DNA from: Caulobacter soli | GTDB lineage: Bacteria; Pseudomonadota; Alphaproteobacteria; Caulobacterales; Caulobacteraceae | Direction: 5' to 3' | NCBI RefSeq assembly: GCF_011045195.1 | Contig: NZ_CP049199.1 | Span: 3,162,001 to 3,226,000, forward strand | Length of the DNA: 64,000 bases | Part shown: positions 9,704 to 18,270 of the stretch, piece by piece | How positions within the stretch are numbered: the first letter of the stretch is position 1 | Layout of the letters: the number at the start of each line of letters is the position of its first letter | Translations under genes and position numbers: made by a program | Notes under the pieces: model-generated | The model's input: only the letters and a program-made list of their open reading frames with translations | The model's database searches: none | What the model was told of the DNA's origin: nothing

Positions 9704-10705
9704 ATGCATCTGGCCCGCTTCCCCCGCGCCCGTTTCGCCCACCTGCCCACGCCGCTGGAGCCTCTGCCCCGCCTGGGCGCCGAGCTGGGGATCGACCTGT
9801 GGGTCAAGCGCGACGACTGCACGGGCCTGGCCGGCGGCGGCAACAAGACCCGCAAGCTGGAGTTCCTGCTCGGCGAGGCCCTGACCCAAGGCGCCGACAC
9901 CCTGGTCACCCAAGGCGCGGTGCAGTCCAACCACGTGCGTCAGACCATCGCCGCCGGAGTGCGCTTCGGCCTCAAGAGCGAGATCATCCTGGAGGAGCGC
10001 ACGGGCTCGAAGGCCAGCGACTATGTCGGCAACGGCAACGTGCTGCTGGACCGGCTGATGGGCGCCTCGATCCGCTTCGTGCCGGGCGGGACCGACATGG
10101 TCGCCGAGCTGGAAGCCTCGGCCGCGGCGGTGCGCCAGCGCGGCGGCAAGCCCTATGTGATCCCCGGCGGCGGCTCGAACACGGTCGGCGCCCTGGGCTA
10201 TGTCGACTGCGCCCGCGAGCTGGTGGTCCAGGCCGACGCGCTGGACCTGAAGATCGACCGCCTGGTCACCGCCACCGGCAGCGCCGGCACCCATGCGGGC
10301 TTGGTGGCCGGCTTCGCCGCGCTCAGCGTCGACATCCCGATCCTGGGCTTCGGCGTGCGCGCGCCCAAGGCCAAGCAGGAGGAGAACGTCTTCAACCTGG
10401 CGGTCGCCACGGCCGAGACGATCGGCGCGGCCGGCCGGGTGACCCGCGAGAGGGTGGTGGCCGACTGCGACTATGTCGGCGCGGGCTATGGCCTGGTCGA
10501 CCAAGGCGTGATCGACGCCCTGACCCTGGCGGCCCGCACCGAGGGCCTGCTGCTGGATCCGGTCTATTCGGGCAAGGCGATGAAGGGCCTGATCGACCAG
10601 GCCCGCAAGGGCGCGTTCAAGGGCCAACGGGTGGTGTTCCTGCACACCGGCGGCGCGCAGGGACTGTTCGGCTATCAGAGCGAGCTGGAGACCGCCCTTG
10701 TCTAA
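9704..10705 (+). CDS. dcyD: D-cysteine desulfhydrase
   Basis: A 333-aa fold-type II PLP enzyme that splits D-cysteine to pyruvate, ammonia and sulfide. The PLP lysine is Lys48 in [10 protein letters not shown], followed by QGAVQSNH and the phosphate-binding GSAGTHAG loop. The whole chain matches the DcyD/ACC-deaminase-like family (TIGR01275), and DcyD is preferred over ACC deaminase because of the [15 protein letters not shown] block. The stop codon lies inside the next gene's start (8-bp overlap), coupling it to a putative amino-acid racemase. Confidence 0.88.
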   Translation: MHLARFPRARFAHLPTPLEPLPRLGAELGIDLWVKRDDCTGLAGGGNKTRKLEFLLGEALTQGADTLVTQGAVQSNHVRQTIAAGVRFGLKSEIILEERTGSKASDYVGNGNVLLDRLMGASIRFVPGGTDMVAELEASAAAVRQRGGKPYVIPGGGSNTVGALGYVDCARELVVQADALDLKIDRLVTATGSAGTHAGLVAGFAALSVDIPILGFGVRAPKAKQEENVFNLAVATAETIGAAGRVTRERVVADCDYVGAGYGLVDQGVIDALTLAARTEGLLLDPVYSGKAMKGLIDQARKGAFKGQRVVFLHTGGAQGLFGYQSELETALV

Positions 10706-11366
10706 GACCTTGGGCGTCCTTGGCGGCATGGGTCCGGCCGCCACCCTGGACTTCCTGGCCAAGCTGCAGGCGGCGACGCCGGTCAGCCGCGAGCAGGATC
10801 ACCTGCGGGTGCTGGTCGACATCAACCCCAAGGTGCCCGACCGCAACAACAGCTACGACGCCGCCGGGCCGGTGCTGGCGGAGATGGCTGTCGGCCTGCG
10901 CGACGCCGGCGCCCAGGTGCTGGCCATCGCCTGCAACACGGCCCACGCCTATGTCGACCAGGTGAAGGCCAGCGGCCTGCCCCTGGTGGACCTGATCGAG
11001 ACGGCGGGCCTGGCTGCGAAAGCGGATGGGGCCGAACGCGTCGGCGTGCTGGGCACCGGCGGGGCCCTGTCGCTCTATCGCCGGACCTTCTCGCACCTGG
11101 CGATCGAGGCCGTCACCCTGGACGACCACGAGCAGGTCGAGTTCATGGCCCTGCTCTACCGCATCAAGCACGGCGACCTGGGTCCGGAGAGCCGCGAAAC
11201 CATGGCCGCCCTCGCCCACCGCCTGGTCGGCAAGGGCGCGCAGGTGGTGGTGGCCGGCTGCACCGAGGTGCCCCTGGTGATGAGCGCCGCCGACCTGACC
11301 GTGCCGTTCATCGACGCGACCGAGGCGCTGGCCAAGCGGTGCGTCGAGGTGTGCCTGGCGCCCTAG
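10698..11366 (+). CDS. aspartate/glutamate racemase family protein
   Basis: A 222-aa protein with the two catalytic cysteines of the PLP-independent racemase family: Cys79 in ACNTAH and Cys188 in GCTEVPL, plus the [12 protein letters not shown] start. The start is TTG at 10698, because the conserved N-terminal GGMGP loop leaves no room for a later start; it overlaps the dcyD stop by 8 bp. Together with dcyD it suggests a pathway handling D-amino acids. Either aspartate, glutamate or another amino acid could be the substrate. Confidence 0.87.
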   Translation: MSKTLGVLGGMGPAATLDFLAKLQAATPVSREQDHLRVLVDINPKVPDRNNSYDAAGPVLAEMAVGLRDAGAQVLAIACNTAHAYVDQVKASGLPLVDLIETAGLAAKADGAERVGVLGTGGALSLYRRTFSHLAIEAVTLDDHEQVEFMALLYRIKHGDLGPESRETMAALAHRLVGKGAQVVVAGCTEVPLVMSAADLTVPFIDATEALAKRCVEVCLAP

Positions 11367-12094
11367 AGGCCGATGCAGTCGACCTGCTGGGGCGAACTTC
11401 CGTGGGTCGACACGCGCCAGGTCTGGTCGGGCATCGCTCTGAGCCAGACCAGCTCCTCGCGGCACTTGGCGTCGTTGGTGAACTTGGTCTGGTAGGTCAC
11501 GAGCACGTAGCCGCCCTTGGGCCGTCCCGCCGGGTCCACCGTTCTCTGCTCTCCCGTCTGCCGTCGATCCACGACGGGACCCAACGGCGCGTGCCCCGCC
11601 TTGTACGAGGCCTCGAACGACGCCCACGGAACCCCCATGGTCTTGTCGATGGCCTCGTAGGCTTCCAGGTACTTTCCGCTGTCGACCAGCTCGACATATT
11701 TGCGAGCCGCAAACCCGGGATCCTCGGTCGGCCAGACGACGTCCGGCGATGCGGCCGTTTGCGCTTGAGCCTGGGGCGGCGGCGCCTCGACCTTCCTGGC
11801 CGGCGTCGGCGCGGGAAACAGGACCAGGACCAGCACGAACACGCCGATGGCCCCGCCGGCCTGGACGAAGGTCTTGTACTTGACGTCGATGAAGCCCGGC
11901 AGGATGGCCGCGACGCCGCCGGCGGCCAGGGCCAGGATCACGCGATAGGTCCAGATCGCGGTCGGGCTGGGGTCCCTCACCACCGCGGTGAAGACCAGGA
12001 TCGTGACGATGAAGATGGCGCCGAAGACAAACGCGATGAGAGCTTTGACGTCTATCTCACCGGTGACGAAGGAACGCTTCGGCGGATCTTCCAT
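11363..12094 (-). CDS. membrane protein with DUF4019 domain
   Basis: A ~243-aa protein. There are three predicted transmembrane helices in the first half (AFVFGAIFIVTILVF, TYRVILALAAGGVAAIL, GAIGVFVLVLVLF), then a Pro/Ala linker and a C-terminal soluble domain with AARKYVELVDSGKYLEAYEAI and a late VLVTYQTKF strand, which matches DUF4019. The function of this domain is unknown. The ATG at 12094 is used; a GTG start 15 bp upstream is possible. Confidence 0.75.
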   Translation of the reverse strand: MEDPPKRSFVTGEIDVKALIAFVFGAIFIVTILVFTAVVRDPSPTAIWTYRVILALAAGGVAAILPGFIDVKYKTFVQAGGAIGVFVLVLVLFPAPTPARKVEAPPPQAQAQTAASPDVVWPTEDPGFAARKYVELVDSGKYLEAYEAIDKTMGVPWASFEASYKAGHAPLGPVVDRRQTGEQRTVDPAGRPKGGYVLVTYQTKFTNDAKCREELVWLRAMPDQTWRVSTHGSSPQQVDCIGL

Positions 12095-12174
12095 GAACCA
12101 TGCCCTCACAGCCTCTGGCGCGACTCCTCCATAGCGAGAGGTTGTGAGAATTGCACGTTTTTATGCAAGGCGCG

Positions 12175-12795
12175 TCAGGGAGCTAGAACCTGTTCCCGCG
12201 CCACGAACGGCGTCACCACGTCCATCGCCTGCGTCACCCAGGCGTCCTTCTCGCCGACCGGCGCGACGTAGTGGATCGCGGCCCGCGCCGCCTCCCGGCC
12301 CGCGCCGCGCAGGATCATCCAGGCGGCCAGATAGGGCGAGGCCAGGCAGCCGCCGGCGGTGGCGACATTGCCGTTGGCGAAGAACGGCGCGTCGATGACC
12401 TCGACCCCGGCCTCGACCACCCACGGCTTGGTGGTCAGGTCGGTGCAGGCCGGCACGCCGTCCACCAAGCCCAGCTTGGCCAGGACCAGCGTGCCCGAGC
12501 ATTGCGCCGCGATCAGCTGGCGCGCCGGGTCCAAGCGGATCTGGGCCAGCAGGTCCGCATCGGCGGCGATCTCGCGCGTCCTGATCCCGCTGCCGATGAT
12601 CACCGCGTCGGCCTCGGCGACGAAGCTCAGCGGCTTCTGGCGGCGCACCGTGACGCCGTTCATCGAGGTCACTTCCTCGGTCGGCGACGTGATATGCGCC
12701 GTCCAGCCCTGAGGCTTGAGGCGGTTGAGGATCGCCGCGGCGACGAACGAGTCCAGCTCGTTGAAGCCGTCGAAGGTCAGCACCGCGATCTGCAT
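12175..12795 (-). CDS. DJ-1/PfpI family protein
   Basis: A 206-aa class I glutamine-amidotransferase-like protein. It has the typical FDGFNELDSF start, Glu in TSPTEEV and nucleophile-elbow Cys99 in AAQCSGTLVLA. This is close to the ThiJ/PfpI isonitrile-hydratase-like group. No transport signal. Exact activity (glyoxalase III, chaperone or hydratase-like) cannot be decided. It lies alone between convergent-divergent neighbours. Confidence 0.85.
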   Translation of the reverse strand: MQIAVLTFDGFNELDSFVAAAILNRLKPQGWTAHITSPTEEVTSMNGVTVRRQKPLSFVAEADAVIIGSGIRTREIAADADLLAQIRLDPARQLIAAQCSGTLVLAKLGLVDGVPACTDLTTKPWVVEAGVEVIDAPFFANGNVATAGGCLASPYLAAWMILRGAGREAARAAIHYVAPVGEKDAWVTQAMDVVTPFVAREQVLAP

Positions 12796-12891
12796 GGTCA
12801 GGCTCCTGGAGGTCCCAGGCTTCTAGGCGATCGGCGGGCGAACGTCTTCAAGGTCTCGTGGGTGATGGGTCGCAAAGCCGTGCAGACGCCG

Positions 12892-13092
12892 TCACTCCGG
12901 CGCGACGCCCGCGAAGGTGCGCGGTTCGGGCTTGATCGTGACCTGGGTGCGTACGCCCTCCTCGAACAGGGCGCTGGCGTAGTCGAGGGCGGCCTTGTAG
13001 GCGGCCTCCTGGCTGGAATGCCGAGACAAGGTCTGGCCCTCGCGCTCGACGCACCAGTCGAAGGGTTTGGTGACCACCAGGATCAAGTCCAC
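12892..13092 (-). CDS. small conserved hypothetical protein (DUF2188-like)
   Basis: A 66-aa protein starting at GTG 13092 behind GGAGCAG. The layout (a strand with a single Trp, WCVEREGQTLSRHSS, then a helix QEAAYKAALDYASALFEEG and a final strand) resembles small DUF2188-type proteins, but the match is by pattern only. No motif gives a function. Confidence 0.6.
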   Translation of the reverse strand: MDLILVVTKPFDWCVEREGQTLSRHSSQEAAYKAALDYASALFEEGVRTQVTIKPEPRTFAGVAPE

Positions 13093-13224
13093 GGTCTGCT
13101 CCTGACCAGGCGGCCCGACGCCGCACGTGATCCCCCACAGACGATTGATGCCCGATTCCGGAAGCCGGACTATGCAGAACGGCGCGAAATCGCTCCGTAA
13201 ACCCTGGTTTTTGTGGGAACGCGG

Positions 13225-14244
13225 TTAACGGCCGCAACAGCCGCCGTGGCCACCCTTGGAGCCGCCACCGCCGTATCCGCCGCCATGGCGACCGCCGCCC
13301 GACACCGTCACGCTGGTCGAGGAACTGGCGCTGGAACTGGCCTGGGCGCTCGACGAGGCGCTGGCGCCCGACCAGCCGCGCGCATAGCCCGAACGGCCAT
13401 AGCTCTGACCGCCGACCCAGCCGCCGCCCACGCCGTAGCGGGCGCTGGAAGAACCGTAGTAACCACCGCCGGCCGAGCCTTCCAGCGACTGGGCGTAACC
13501 GTCGCCGGCCGCGTAGCTGCCCTGATAGCTCCAGCCCTGGCCTTCTTCGCTGTAGCGGGAGGATTCGGACTCGTAGGTCTCTTCCGAACGCTCGACGCTG
13601 CTTTCGGCGCGGCCCTGCTGGCGATCGCCGCGATCCTCATAGGCGCGCCCCTGGTAGGCGCCGCGGTCGTCCTCGCAATCGCAGCCGCGACGCTCGACGC
13701 GCTCCTGGCGCTCGACATAGACCGGCACGCGCACAATCCGCTCGACCGGGACCTCGACGCGCTTCTCGATCACGCGGTCGACGGGCACTTCCACCCGCCG
13801 TTCGACGATGCGGTCGACCGGCTTCTCGACGATCCGGACCACCGGCACTTCGACGCGCTTTTCCACGATGCGATCGACGGGCACCTCGACGCGTTTCTCG
13901 ACGATCCGGTCCACGGGACGGTCGATATAGACGGGACGATCCACGGGCTTTTCGACGATCTTGACGACCGGAACCTCGACCCGCTTTTCGACGATGCGGT
14001 CCACCGGACGCTCGATATAGACGGGACGATCGACCGGCACCTCGACGCGCTTCTCGATATAGACCGGCTTTTCGACAATCTTGACCCGGGTCCGGACCAC
14101 GGTCCGGGGCTTGGCCTGGGGCGCGGGCTTGGCGATGGGCGTGACGCGGGCCGGATAGCCGTCCGCCAGGGCGGTCGTCACGGGTCCCAGGACGGCGAAC
14201 GTCATCGTCGCCGCTCCGATCAGGAGCACTGCCTTCGGGTTCAT
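13225..14244 (-). CDS. secreted alveolin/articulin-like repeat protein
   Basis: A 339-aa protein. Residues 1-27 are a signal peptide (cleaved after ALA). Residues 57-180 consist of charged-hydrophobic repeats of the type RIVEKRVEVPVD with variants RPVYIERPVD, about ten in a row. Then come a CDCEDD segment, an acidic Ser/Glu-rich stretch, and a Gly/Tyr/Ser-rich tail ending in CCGR. The repeat closely resembles the VEKxVEVPV core of eukaryotic alveolins and articulins, which form membrane-supporting sheets. In bacteria I know of no assigned role; an extracytoplasmic structural or adhesive role is an inference. Confidence 0.75.
   Translation of the reverse strand: MNPKAVLLIGAATMTFAVLGPVTTALADGYPARVTPIAKPAPQAKPRTVVRTRVKIVEKPVYIEKRVEVPVDRPVYIERPVDRIVEKRVEVPVVKIVEKPVDRPVYIDRPVDRIVEKRVEVPVDRIVEKRVEVPVVRIVEKPVDRIVERRVEVPVDRVIEKRVEVPVERIVRVPVYVERQERVERRGCDCEDDRGAYQGRAYEDRGDRQQGRAESSVERSEETYESESSRYSEEGQGWSYQGSYAAGDGYAQSLEGSAGGGYYGSSSARYGVGGGWVGGQSYGRSGYARGWSGASASSSAQASSSASSSTSVTVSGGGRHGGGYGGGGSKGGHGGCCGR
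13705..14076 (-). repeat. tandem coding repeat (VEKRVEVPVD units)
   Basis: The DNA for residues 57-180 of the secreted repeat protein is a degenerate tandem array, with units of 30-36 bp (for example the minus-strand block gtcgagaagcgcgtcgaggt). Third positions differ between copies while the protein motif is kept, which points to selection on the peptide and not to recent slippage. Confidence 0.85.
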
Positions 14245-14370
14245 TACCAAGCGCCTTTCCGACTACGCCGACCAGCACTCCCCGACCGCTCCCCCGATGG
14301 ACGGCCGAAAAGCGTCCCATTCTGGGTCGCGGCGTTGGGTTGGCAGCAAGCGGCGGGCCATATTTACTTC

Positions 14371-14494
14371 CGCTCATCCCGGCGAACGCCGGGACCCAGA
14401 TCCCATAGCGGTGTGGTTGATTGGATGCGCTCAGCGCTCTTGGCGTCAGCCTCAAAGCCATTCATCTGGGTCCCGGCATTCGCCGGGATGAGCG
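14371..14494. repeat. REP-like inverted repeat element, family A
   Basis: Two ~31-bp arms face each other about 60 bp apart: 14371-14401 (contains CATCCCGGCGAACGCCGGGA) and 14464-14494 (contains TCCCGGCATTCGCCGGGATG). Each arm can itself form a CCCGGC..GCCGGG hairpin. A single related arm occurs at 31897-31915 and a variant at 63251-63281, so this is a dispersed element. It occupies most of the gap between the repeat-protein gene and the PBP gene. Confidence 0.9.
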
Positions 14495-14500
14495 GCATTT

Positions 14501-16384
14501 TTACAGCCCGAAGATCCGCCGCAGCCATTTCGGCACACGCTTCGGACGCGGCGCATCCTCGACGGTCTCCGGCCGCGGCGCATAGCGCGGCTCCGGTGGT
14601 CCGTCCCGGGCCACCAGCCCGGCCTTCAGCCCCGCCGTCATCACGTCGCGCCAGATGCGGGCCGGAAGGTCCCCGCCGACCATGCGGGTCATCGGCGAGT
14701 GGTCGTCGTTGCCGACCCAGACCCCGACCACCAGGTCGCCGGTGAAGCCGACGAACAGGGCGTCGCGATAGTCCTGGGTGGTGCCGGTCTTGCCATAGGC
14801 CTTCTGGCCCAGGCGCGCGGCGCGGCCGGTGCCTTGCTCGACCACCGCGCCCATCAGGTCCAGCAGGGCGTCGTGGGCGAAGGGCTCCAGCGGCTTGACG
14901 TCCGCCGCTGGGGTCGTGGCGGGCCGGCCATAGGGGCGAACCGGCATCTTGCCCGCCGCCACGGCGGCGTAGGCGCCGGTCAGCTCCAGCAGGTTGGTCT
15001 CGGCCGTGCCCAGAGACAGGGTGGCGTCGTCCTCGCGCAGCGGCGAGACGATCCCCAGGTCCCGCGCCGCCCGCACCACCGCCTCGCCGCCGGCCTGCTG
15101 ATAGACCCGCGCGGCGATGATGTTGTTGGACTGGGCGAAGGCGTCGCGCAGGGTCATGTCGCGCCCGCCGCCGCCCTCGTAATTGGCGGGCTTCCAGCCG
15201 CCGATGGTGATCGGATCGCCGACCACCAGGTTGTCGGGCGTGGCCCCGTCGCGCAGGGCGGCCAGGTAGACGAACAGCTTGAACGCGCTGCCGGGCTGGC
15301 GCTGGGCCTGGACGGCGCGGTTGAACGGGGTCTGGCGATAGTTCGTGCCGCCCAGCATGGCCACGACCTGGCCGTCCGGGCGCATGGCCACCACCGCCAC
15401 CTGCCCGACCCTGGCCTTGGCCGCGCCCTTCATGTCCTTGGCCACCGCCCGCTCGACGATGCGCTGCAGGCGGCTGTCCAGGGTGGTGGGCACGCGGACC
15501 TCGCCATAGCCCGGACCGTCGAAGGCTGACTTGACCTGCGGCGAAATCCAGTCGGCGAAATAGCCGCCCACCGGCAGGTCGGCGCGGGTGGTGCGCACGG
15601 CGACATGGCCGGCCGCGTCGGCCTGCTCGCGGGTGACGGCCTTGGTCGAGACCATGGCGTCCAGCACCAGCCGGGCCCGCGCGCCAGCCGCCTGGGGATG
15701 GTCGACGGGGTCCAGGTCGACCGGCGCCTTGACCATGCCGGCCAGCATCGCCGCCTCGCCGATCGACAGTTGCTCGGGAGCCTTGCCGAAATAGTGCCGC
15801 GCCGCCGCGCCCAGACCATAGACCCCGTCGCCGAAATAGATGCTGGAGAGGTAGCGCGACAGGATCTCGTCCTTGGACAGCCGCAGCTCCAGCCACAGGG
15901 CGATCATCGCCTCCTGGCCCTTGCGGCGCAGGCTACGCTCAGGCTTGAGGAAGGCGTTCTTGGCCAGTTGCTGGGTTATGGTGCTGCCGCCCTGGACGGT
16001 GCGGTGGGCCCTGGCGTTGACGACGAAGGCCCGCGCCATGCCCCGGAAGTCGATGCCGATGTGGTGGTAGAACCGGCGATCCTCGATCGAGGTGAAGGCG
16101 GCCGGCACGTACCTGGGCAGCGCCTTGATGACCACCGGCGCCTCCTTGTAGGCCCCGCGCCGGGCGAACGGCTGGCCCTGGTTGTCCAGCAGGATCAGGG
16201 CGCGATTGGGCAAGGGCTCCAAGGCCCGTGAGATCGGCAGGCTGGAGCCCAGCCAGACCAGCAGGACCACCAGCGGCAGCAGCGCCCCGATGCCCGCCCC
16301 GAACCACAGCCGATGACGCACGACGAAGGCGCGCGAGGCCGTCCAGGCGGACGCCAGCGATGTCTTCACCTCCTGTGGGATCAT
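14501..16384 (-). CDS. class A penicillin-binding protein (PBP1-type)
   Basis: A 627-aa bifunctional peptidoglycan synthase. One N-terminal transmembrane helix (residues 27-49) is followed by a GT51 transglycosylase domain with catalytic Glu101 in EDRRFYHH and GGSTITQQLAKN at 132-143. The transpeptidase domain has Ser366-x2-Lys369 (SAFK), SNN 419-421 and KTGT 532-535. It acts at the inner membrane facing the periplasm. It is shorter than E. coli PBP1a/b. Caulobacter has several redundant members, and I cannot say which paralogue this is. Confidence 0.95.
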   Translation of the reverse strand: MIPQEVKTSLASAWTASRAFVVRHRLWFGAGIGALLPLVVLLVWLGSSLPISRALEPLPNRALILLDNQGQPFARRGAYKEAPVVIKALPRYVPAAFTSIEDRRFYHHIGIDFRGMARAFVVNARAHRTVQGGSTITQQLAKNAFLKPERSLRRKGQEAMIALWLELRLSKDEILSRYLSSIYFGDGVYGLGAAARHYFGKAPEQLSIGEAAMLAGMVKAPVDLDPVDHPQAAGARARLVLDAMVSTKAVTREQADAAGHVAVRTTRADLPVGGYFADWISPQVKSAFDGPGYGEVRVPTTLDSRLQRIVERAVAKDMKGAAKARVGQVAVVAMRPDGQVVAMLGGTNYRQTPFNRAVQAQRQPGSAFKLFVYLAALRDGATPDNLVVGDPITIGGWKPANYEGGGGRDMTLRDAFAQSNNIIAARVYQQAGGEAVVRAARDLGIVSPLREDDATLSLGTAETNLLELTGAYAAVAAGKMPVRPYGRPATTPAADVKPLEPFAHDALLDLMGAVVEQGTGRAARLGQKAYGKTGTTQDYRDALFVGFTGDLVVGVWVGNDDHSPMTRMVGGDLPARIWRDVMTAGLKAGLVARDGPPEPRYAPRPETVEDAPRPKRVPKWLRRIFGL

Positions 16385-16457
16385 CAGCGACGCGCCTCCG
16401 CGACCTCAACGCCGCTCAAGCTTGCACAACGGCCGGGGAGGATCGCGGTTCACCGTG

Positions 16458-17474
16458 TCAGGACAGCGGCATGAAGGCGTCGATCCTGTCCAGGGCCGTC
16501 AACGGCGCGCGGATGCGGCAGCGCAGACCGTCGGCGCGGTAGTCAAGGTCGACCTCGCCGCTCAGCTCGCTGGGCAGGGCCAGTTCGACGATCCGCGAGC
16601 CGAACCCTCGTCGTTCGGGGGGCCGGACGGGCGGACCGCCCTGTTCGGTCCAGGTAATGTCCAGCTGGTCGCCGCCCGCCACCGACCAGCCGATGTCGAC
16701 ATGCCCGCCCGCCGCCGACAGGGCGCCGTACTTCAGGGCGTTGATCGCCAGTTCGTGGAAAGCCAGGGCCAGCACCACGGCCGGCTTGGGCGAGACCATC
16801 AGGTCGTCGCCGAGGATGGTCAGCTGGCCGGGATGGTCGCGATAGGGCGTGACCGAGCCGTCGATGATCTGGCGCAGGCTGGCCGACGACCAGTTCTCGT
16901 CGGTCAGCACGTTGTGGGTGGCGGCGATCGCCATCAGCCGTCCCTCGAACGCGGCGCGCACCGCCAGGTCGACGCCGGCGTTGCGCAGCGACTGGTTGGC
17001 GATCGACTGGATGGTGGCTAGGGTGTTCTTCACCCGGTGGTTCAGCTCGTTGACCAACAACTGGCGATGGGTCTCGGCGCGGATCTCGCCGGTGATGTCG
17101 CGCGAGGTGGCCAGCACCCGGATCACCCGGCCGTCCTCCAGGATCGGCGACACCGTGGTGTCCCACCAGCGCGGATCGCCCTTGGCGGTGGGGCAAGGGG
17201 CGCGGAAGGCGGCGGCCTCGCCGTTCATCGCGGCGCGCAGGGCCTGCTCGACACTGGCCCGGCTTTCGGCCGGCCACATGTCGGGCCAGTAGCGGCTGCG
17301 ATTGCGGCCCGCGAAATCCTCGATCTCGAACAGCGCCTGGCCCCGGGCGTTCATGAATTCGACGAAGCCCTCGGGACTGATCACCCGGATGCAGTCGCGA
17401 CTGGCCTCCACGATGCTGAGGAAATACGCGCCCGCTCGTTCAAGAACGGCCTTGTCCGATCCCTCGTCCGACAC
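16458..17474 (-). CDS. PAS-domain HWE-family sensor histidine kinase
   Basis: A ~338-aa soluble kinase starting at GTG 17474 behind AAGGAG. A PAS domain covers about residues 16-130 (ILEDGRVIRVLATSRDIT end). The phosphoacceptor is His146 in ELNHRVKNTLATIQSIA; the ATPase domain has HELAINALKYGALS and the WTE signature that names the HWE group. No transmembrane segment, so it senses a cytosolic signal. No response regulator is adjacent. HWE kinases often feed the general stress response in this class, but that link is not visible here. Confidence 0.92.
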   Translation of the reverse strand: MSDEGSDKAVLERAGAYFLSIVEASRDCIRVISPEGFVEFMNARGQALFEIEDFAGRNRSRYWPDMWPAESRASVEQALRAAMNGEAAAFRAPCPTAKGDPRWWDTTVSPILEDGRVIRVLATSRDITGEIRAETHRQLLVNELNHRVKNTLATIQSIANQSLRNAGVDLAVRAAFEGRLMAIAATHNVLTDENWSSASLRQIIDGSVTPYRDHPGQLTILGDDLMVSPKPAVVLALAFHELAINALKYGALSAAGGHVDIGWSVAGGDQLDITWTEQGGPPVRPPERRGFGSRIVELALPSELSGEVDLDYRADGLRCRIRAPLTALDRIDAFMPLS

Positions 17475-17584
17475 AGGGGTCTCCTTGCCCGACCCCATGT
17501 TCACCGAGCCGCGTCGCAATTCAAGCCATGCGTGTATTTTACGGTCAGGTTTCTGAAGGATGCGCCGATCGGTGGGCCGCGCGC

Positions 17585-17755
17585 CTAGCCCGGCAGCTCT
17601 TCGCGACTGGCTTCCAGCATGCCGACCAGGGCCGCCGACAGACGCGAGGTCTGGGCCATCCGGCGCAGCGCGTCACGGGCGTGTTCGCTGTCGGCGATCT
17701 CGGCTTGCCGCTCGAGGCGCTCGGCTTCGTTCAGATGGTCGAGTTGGCTGGGCAT
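17585..17755 (-). CDS. small helical hypothetical protein (56 aa)
   Basis: An ATG at 17755 opens a 56-codon frame that ends with TAG at 17585. The product is charged and alpha-helical (HLNEAERLERQAEIADSEHA, then RRMAQTSRLSAALVGMLEAS), typical of small Caulobacter helical proteins and with good GC3 codon use. It was too short for usual length cut-offs. The ribosome site is weak. It is on the same strand as the HWE kinase, 110 bp upstream, so could be cotranscribed. Confidence 0.55.
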   Translation of the reverse strand: MPSQLDHLNEAERLERQAEIADSEHARDALRRMAQTSRLSAALVGMLEASREELPG

Positions 17756-17846
17756 GGTGAATATTTACGGGAGGTGAACGAGTCGTACTATGTGACCGCT
17801 GGTCGCAGAACAGTGTAACACCACGTAAATTCAAGACCTTAGGTAC

Positions 17847-17858
17847 GACACCGGTGTC
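17847..17858. promoter_or_regulatory. ACCGGT-centred palindrome (LacI-type operator candidate), site 1
   Basis: GACACCGGTGTC is a perfect 12-bp palindrome in the 515-bp gap before the pectate lyase. A near-copy lies 230 bp downstream. CpG-centred palindromes of this form are typical of LacI/GalR regulators of sugar use. Regulator not in the window. Confidence 0.5.
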
Positions 17859-17869
17859 AGAACTGAAAA

Positions 17870-17921
17870 CGGCCCCGAGTCATTGCTGACCCGGGGCCGT
17901 CGTCCTGTTCCCCAACAGGAC
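17870..17921 (+). other. two adjacent hairpins in the pectate-lyase upstream gap
   Basis: CGGCCCCG (17870-17877) pairs with CGGGGCCG (17892-17899), and GTCCTGTT (17902-17909) pairs with AACAGGAC (17914-17921) across a CCCC loop. The pair could be a terminator, part of a small RNA or part of a long leader. No T-tract follows, so a classical terminator is doubtful. The rest of the gap 17756-18270 shows only the two ACCGGT palindromes and no convincing gene. Confidence 0.45.
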
Positions 17922-18077
17922 GGCGTCGCGCGCTACCAAATCCGGCGCGGCGGCGTCGCCTCAAAAACCGATGGCCTGTTCTCGCCGAACGACCGTGTAC
18001 GCACAACGTGACGGCCTGTCGCAGGAGAATGACACGGCGTCATATAACAAAGCTCTACCAAAAGCGCTGGTCAAGCG

Positions 18078-18093
18078 ATGACACCGGTATCAT
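18078..18093. promoter_or_regulatory. ACCGGT-centred palindrome (LacI-type operator candidate), site 2
   Basis: ATGACACCGGTATCAT is palindromic except for one base pair and matches site 1 at the core. It lies 178 bp before the pectate lyase start. A looser version with one base less (ATGACACGGCGTCAT) is near 18025-18042. The spacing of sites fits repression by looping or a promoter between them (inference). Confidence 0.6.
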
Positions 18094-18270
18094 ATCTAGA
18101 CGCAACACCGCGCCGGCCAACGGCGACGGGGGTTTCGGCAAAGGACCGACCGGGAGGACGACCAGGAACGCGAGGCTCGCCAAGACCCCTCCCGCGCCTC
18201 TCCCGATCACCCTGCCGCGTCCTTGCGTCGCGGGTTCCAGCGTGAAAGTCCCTGGGAGAGTCTCGTCGCC

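Noticed and set aside
13705-14076. Tandem units suggested a CRISPR-like array
   Set aside because: The units are 30-36 bp with no spacers and lie in a coding frame with a signal peptide.
13213-14745. 510-codon open frame on the plus strand with HFHPPFDDAVDR-like repeats
   Set aside because: It is the reverse shadow of the repeat protein; the signal peptide and VEKRVEVPVD pattern on the minus strand are the real coding evidence.
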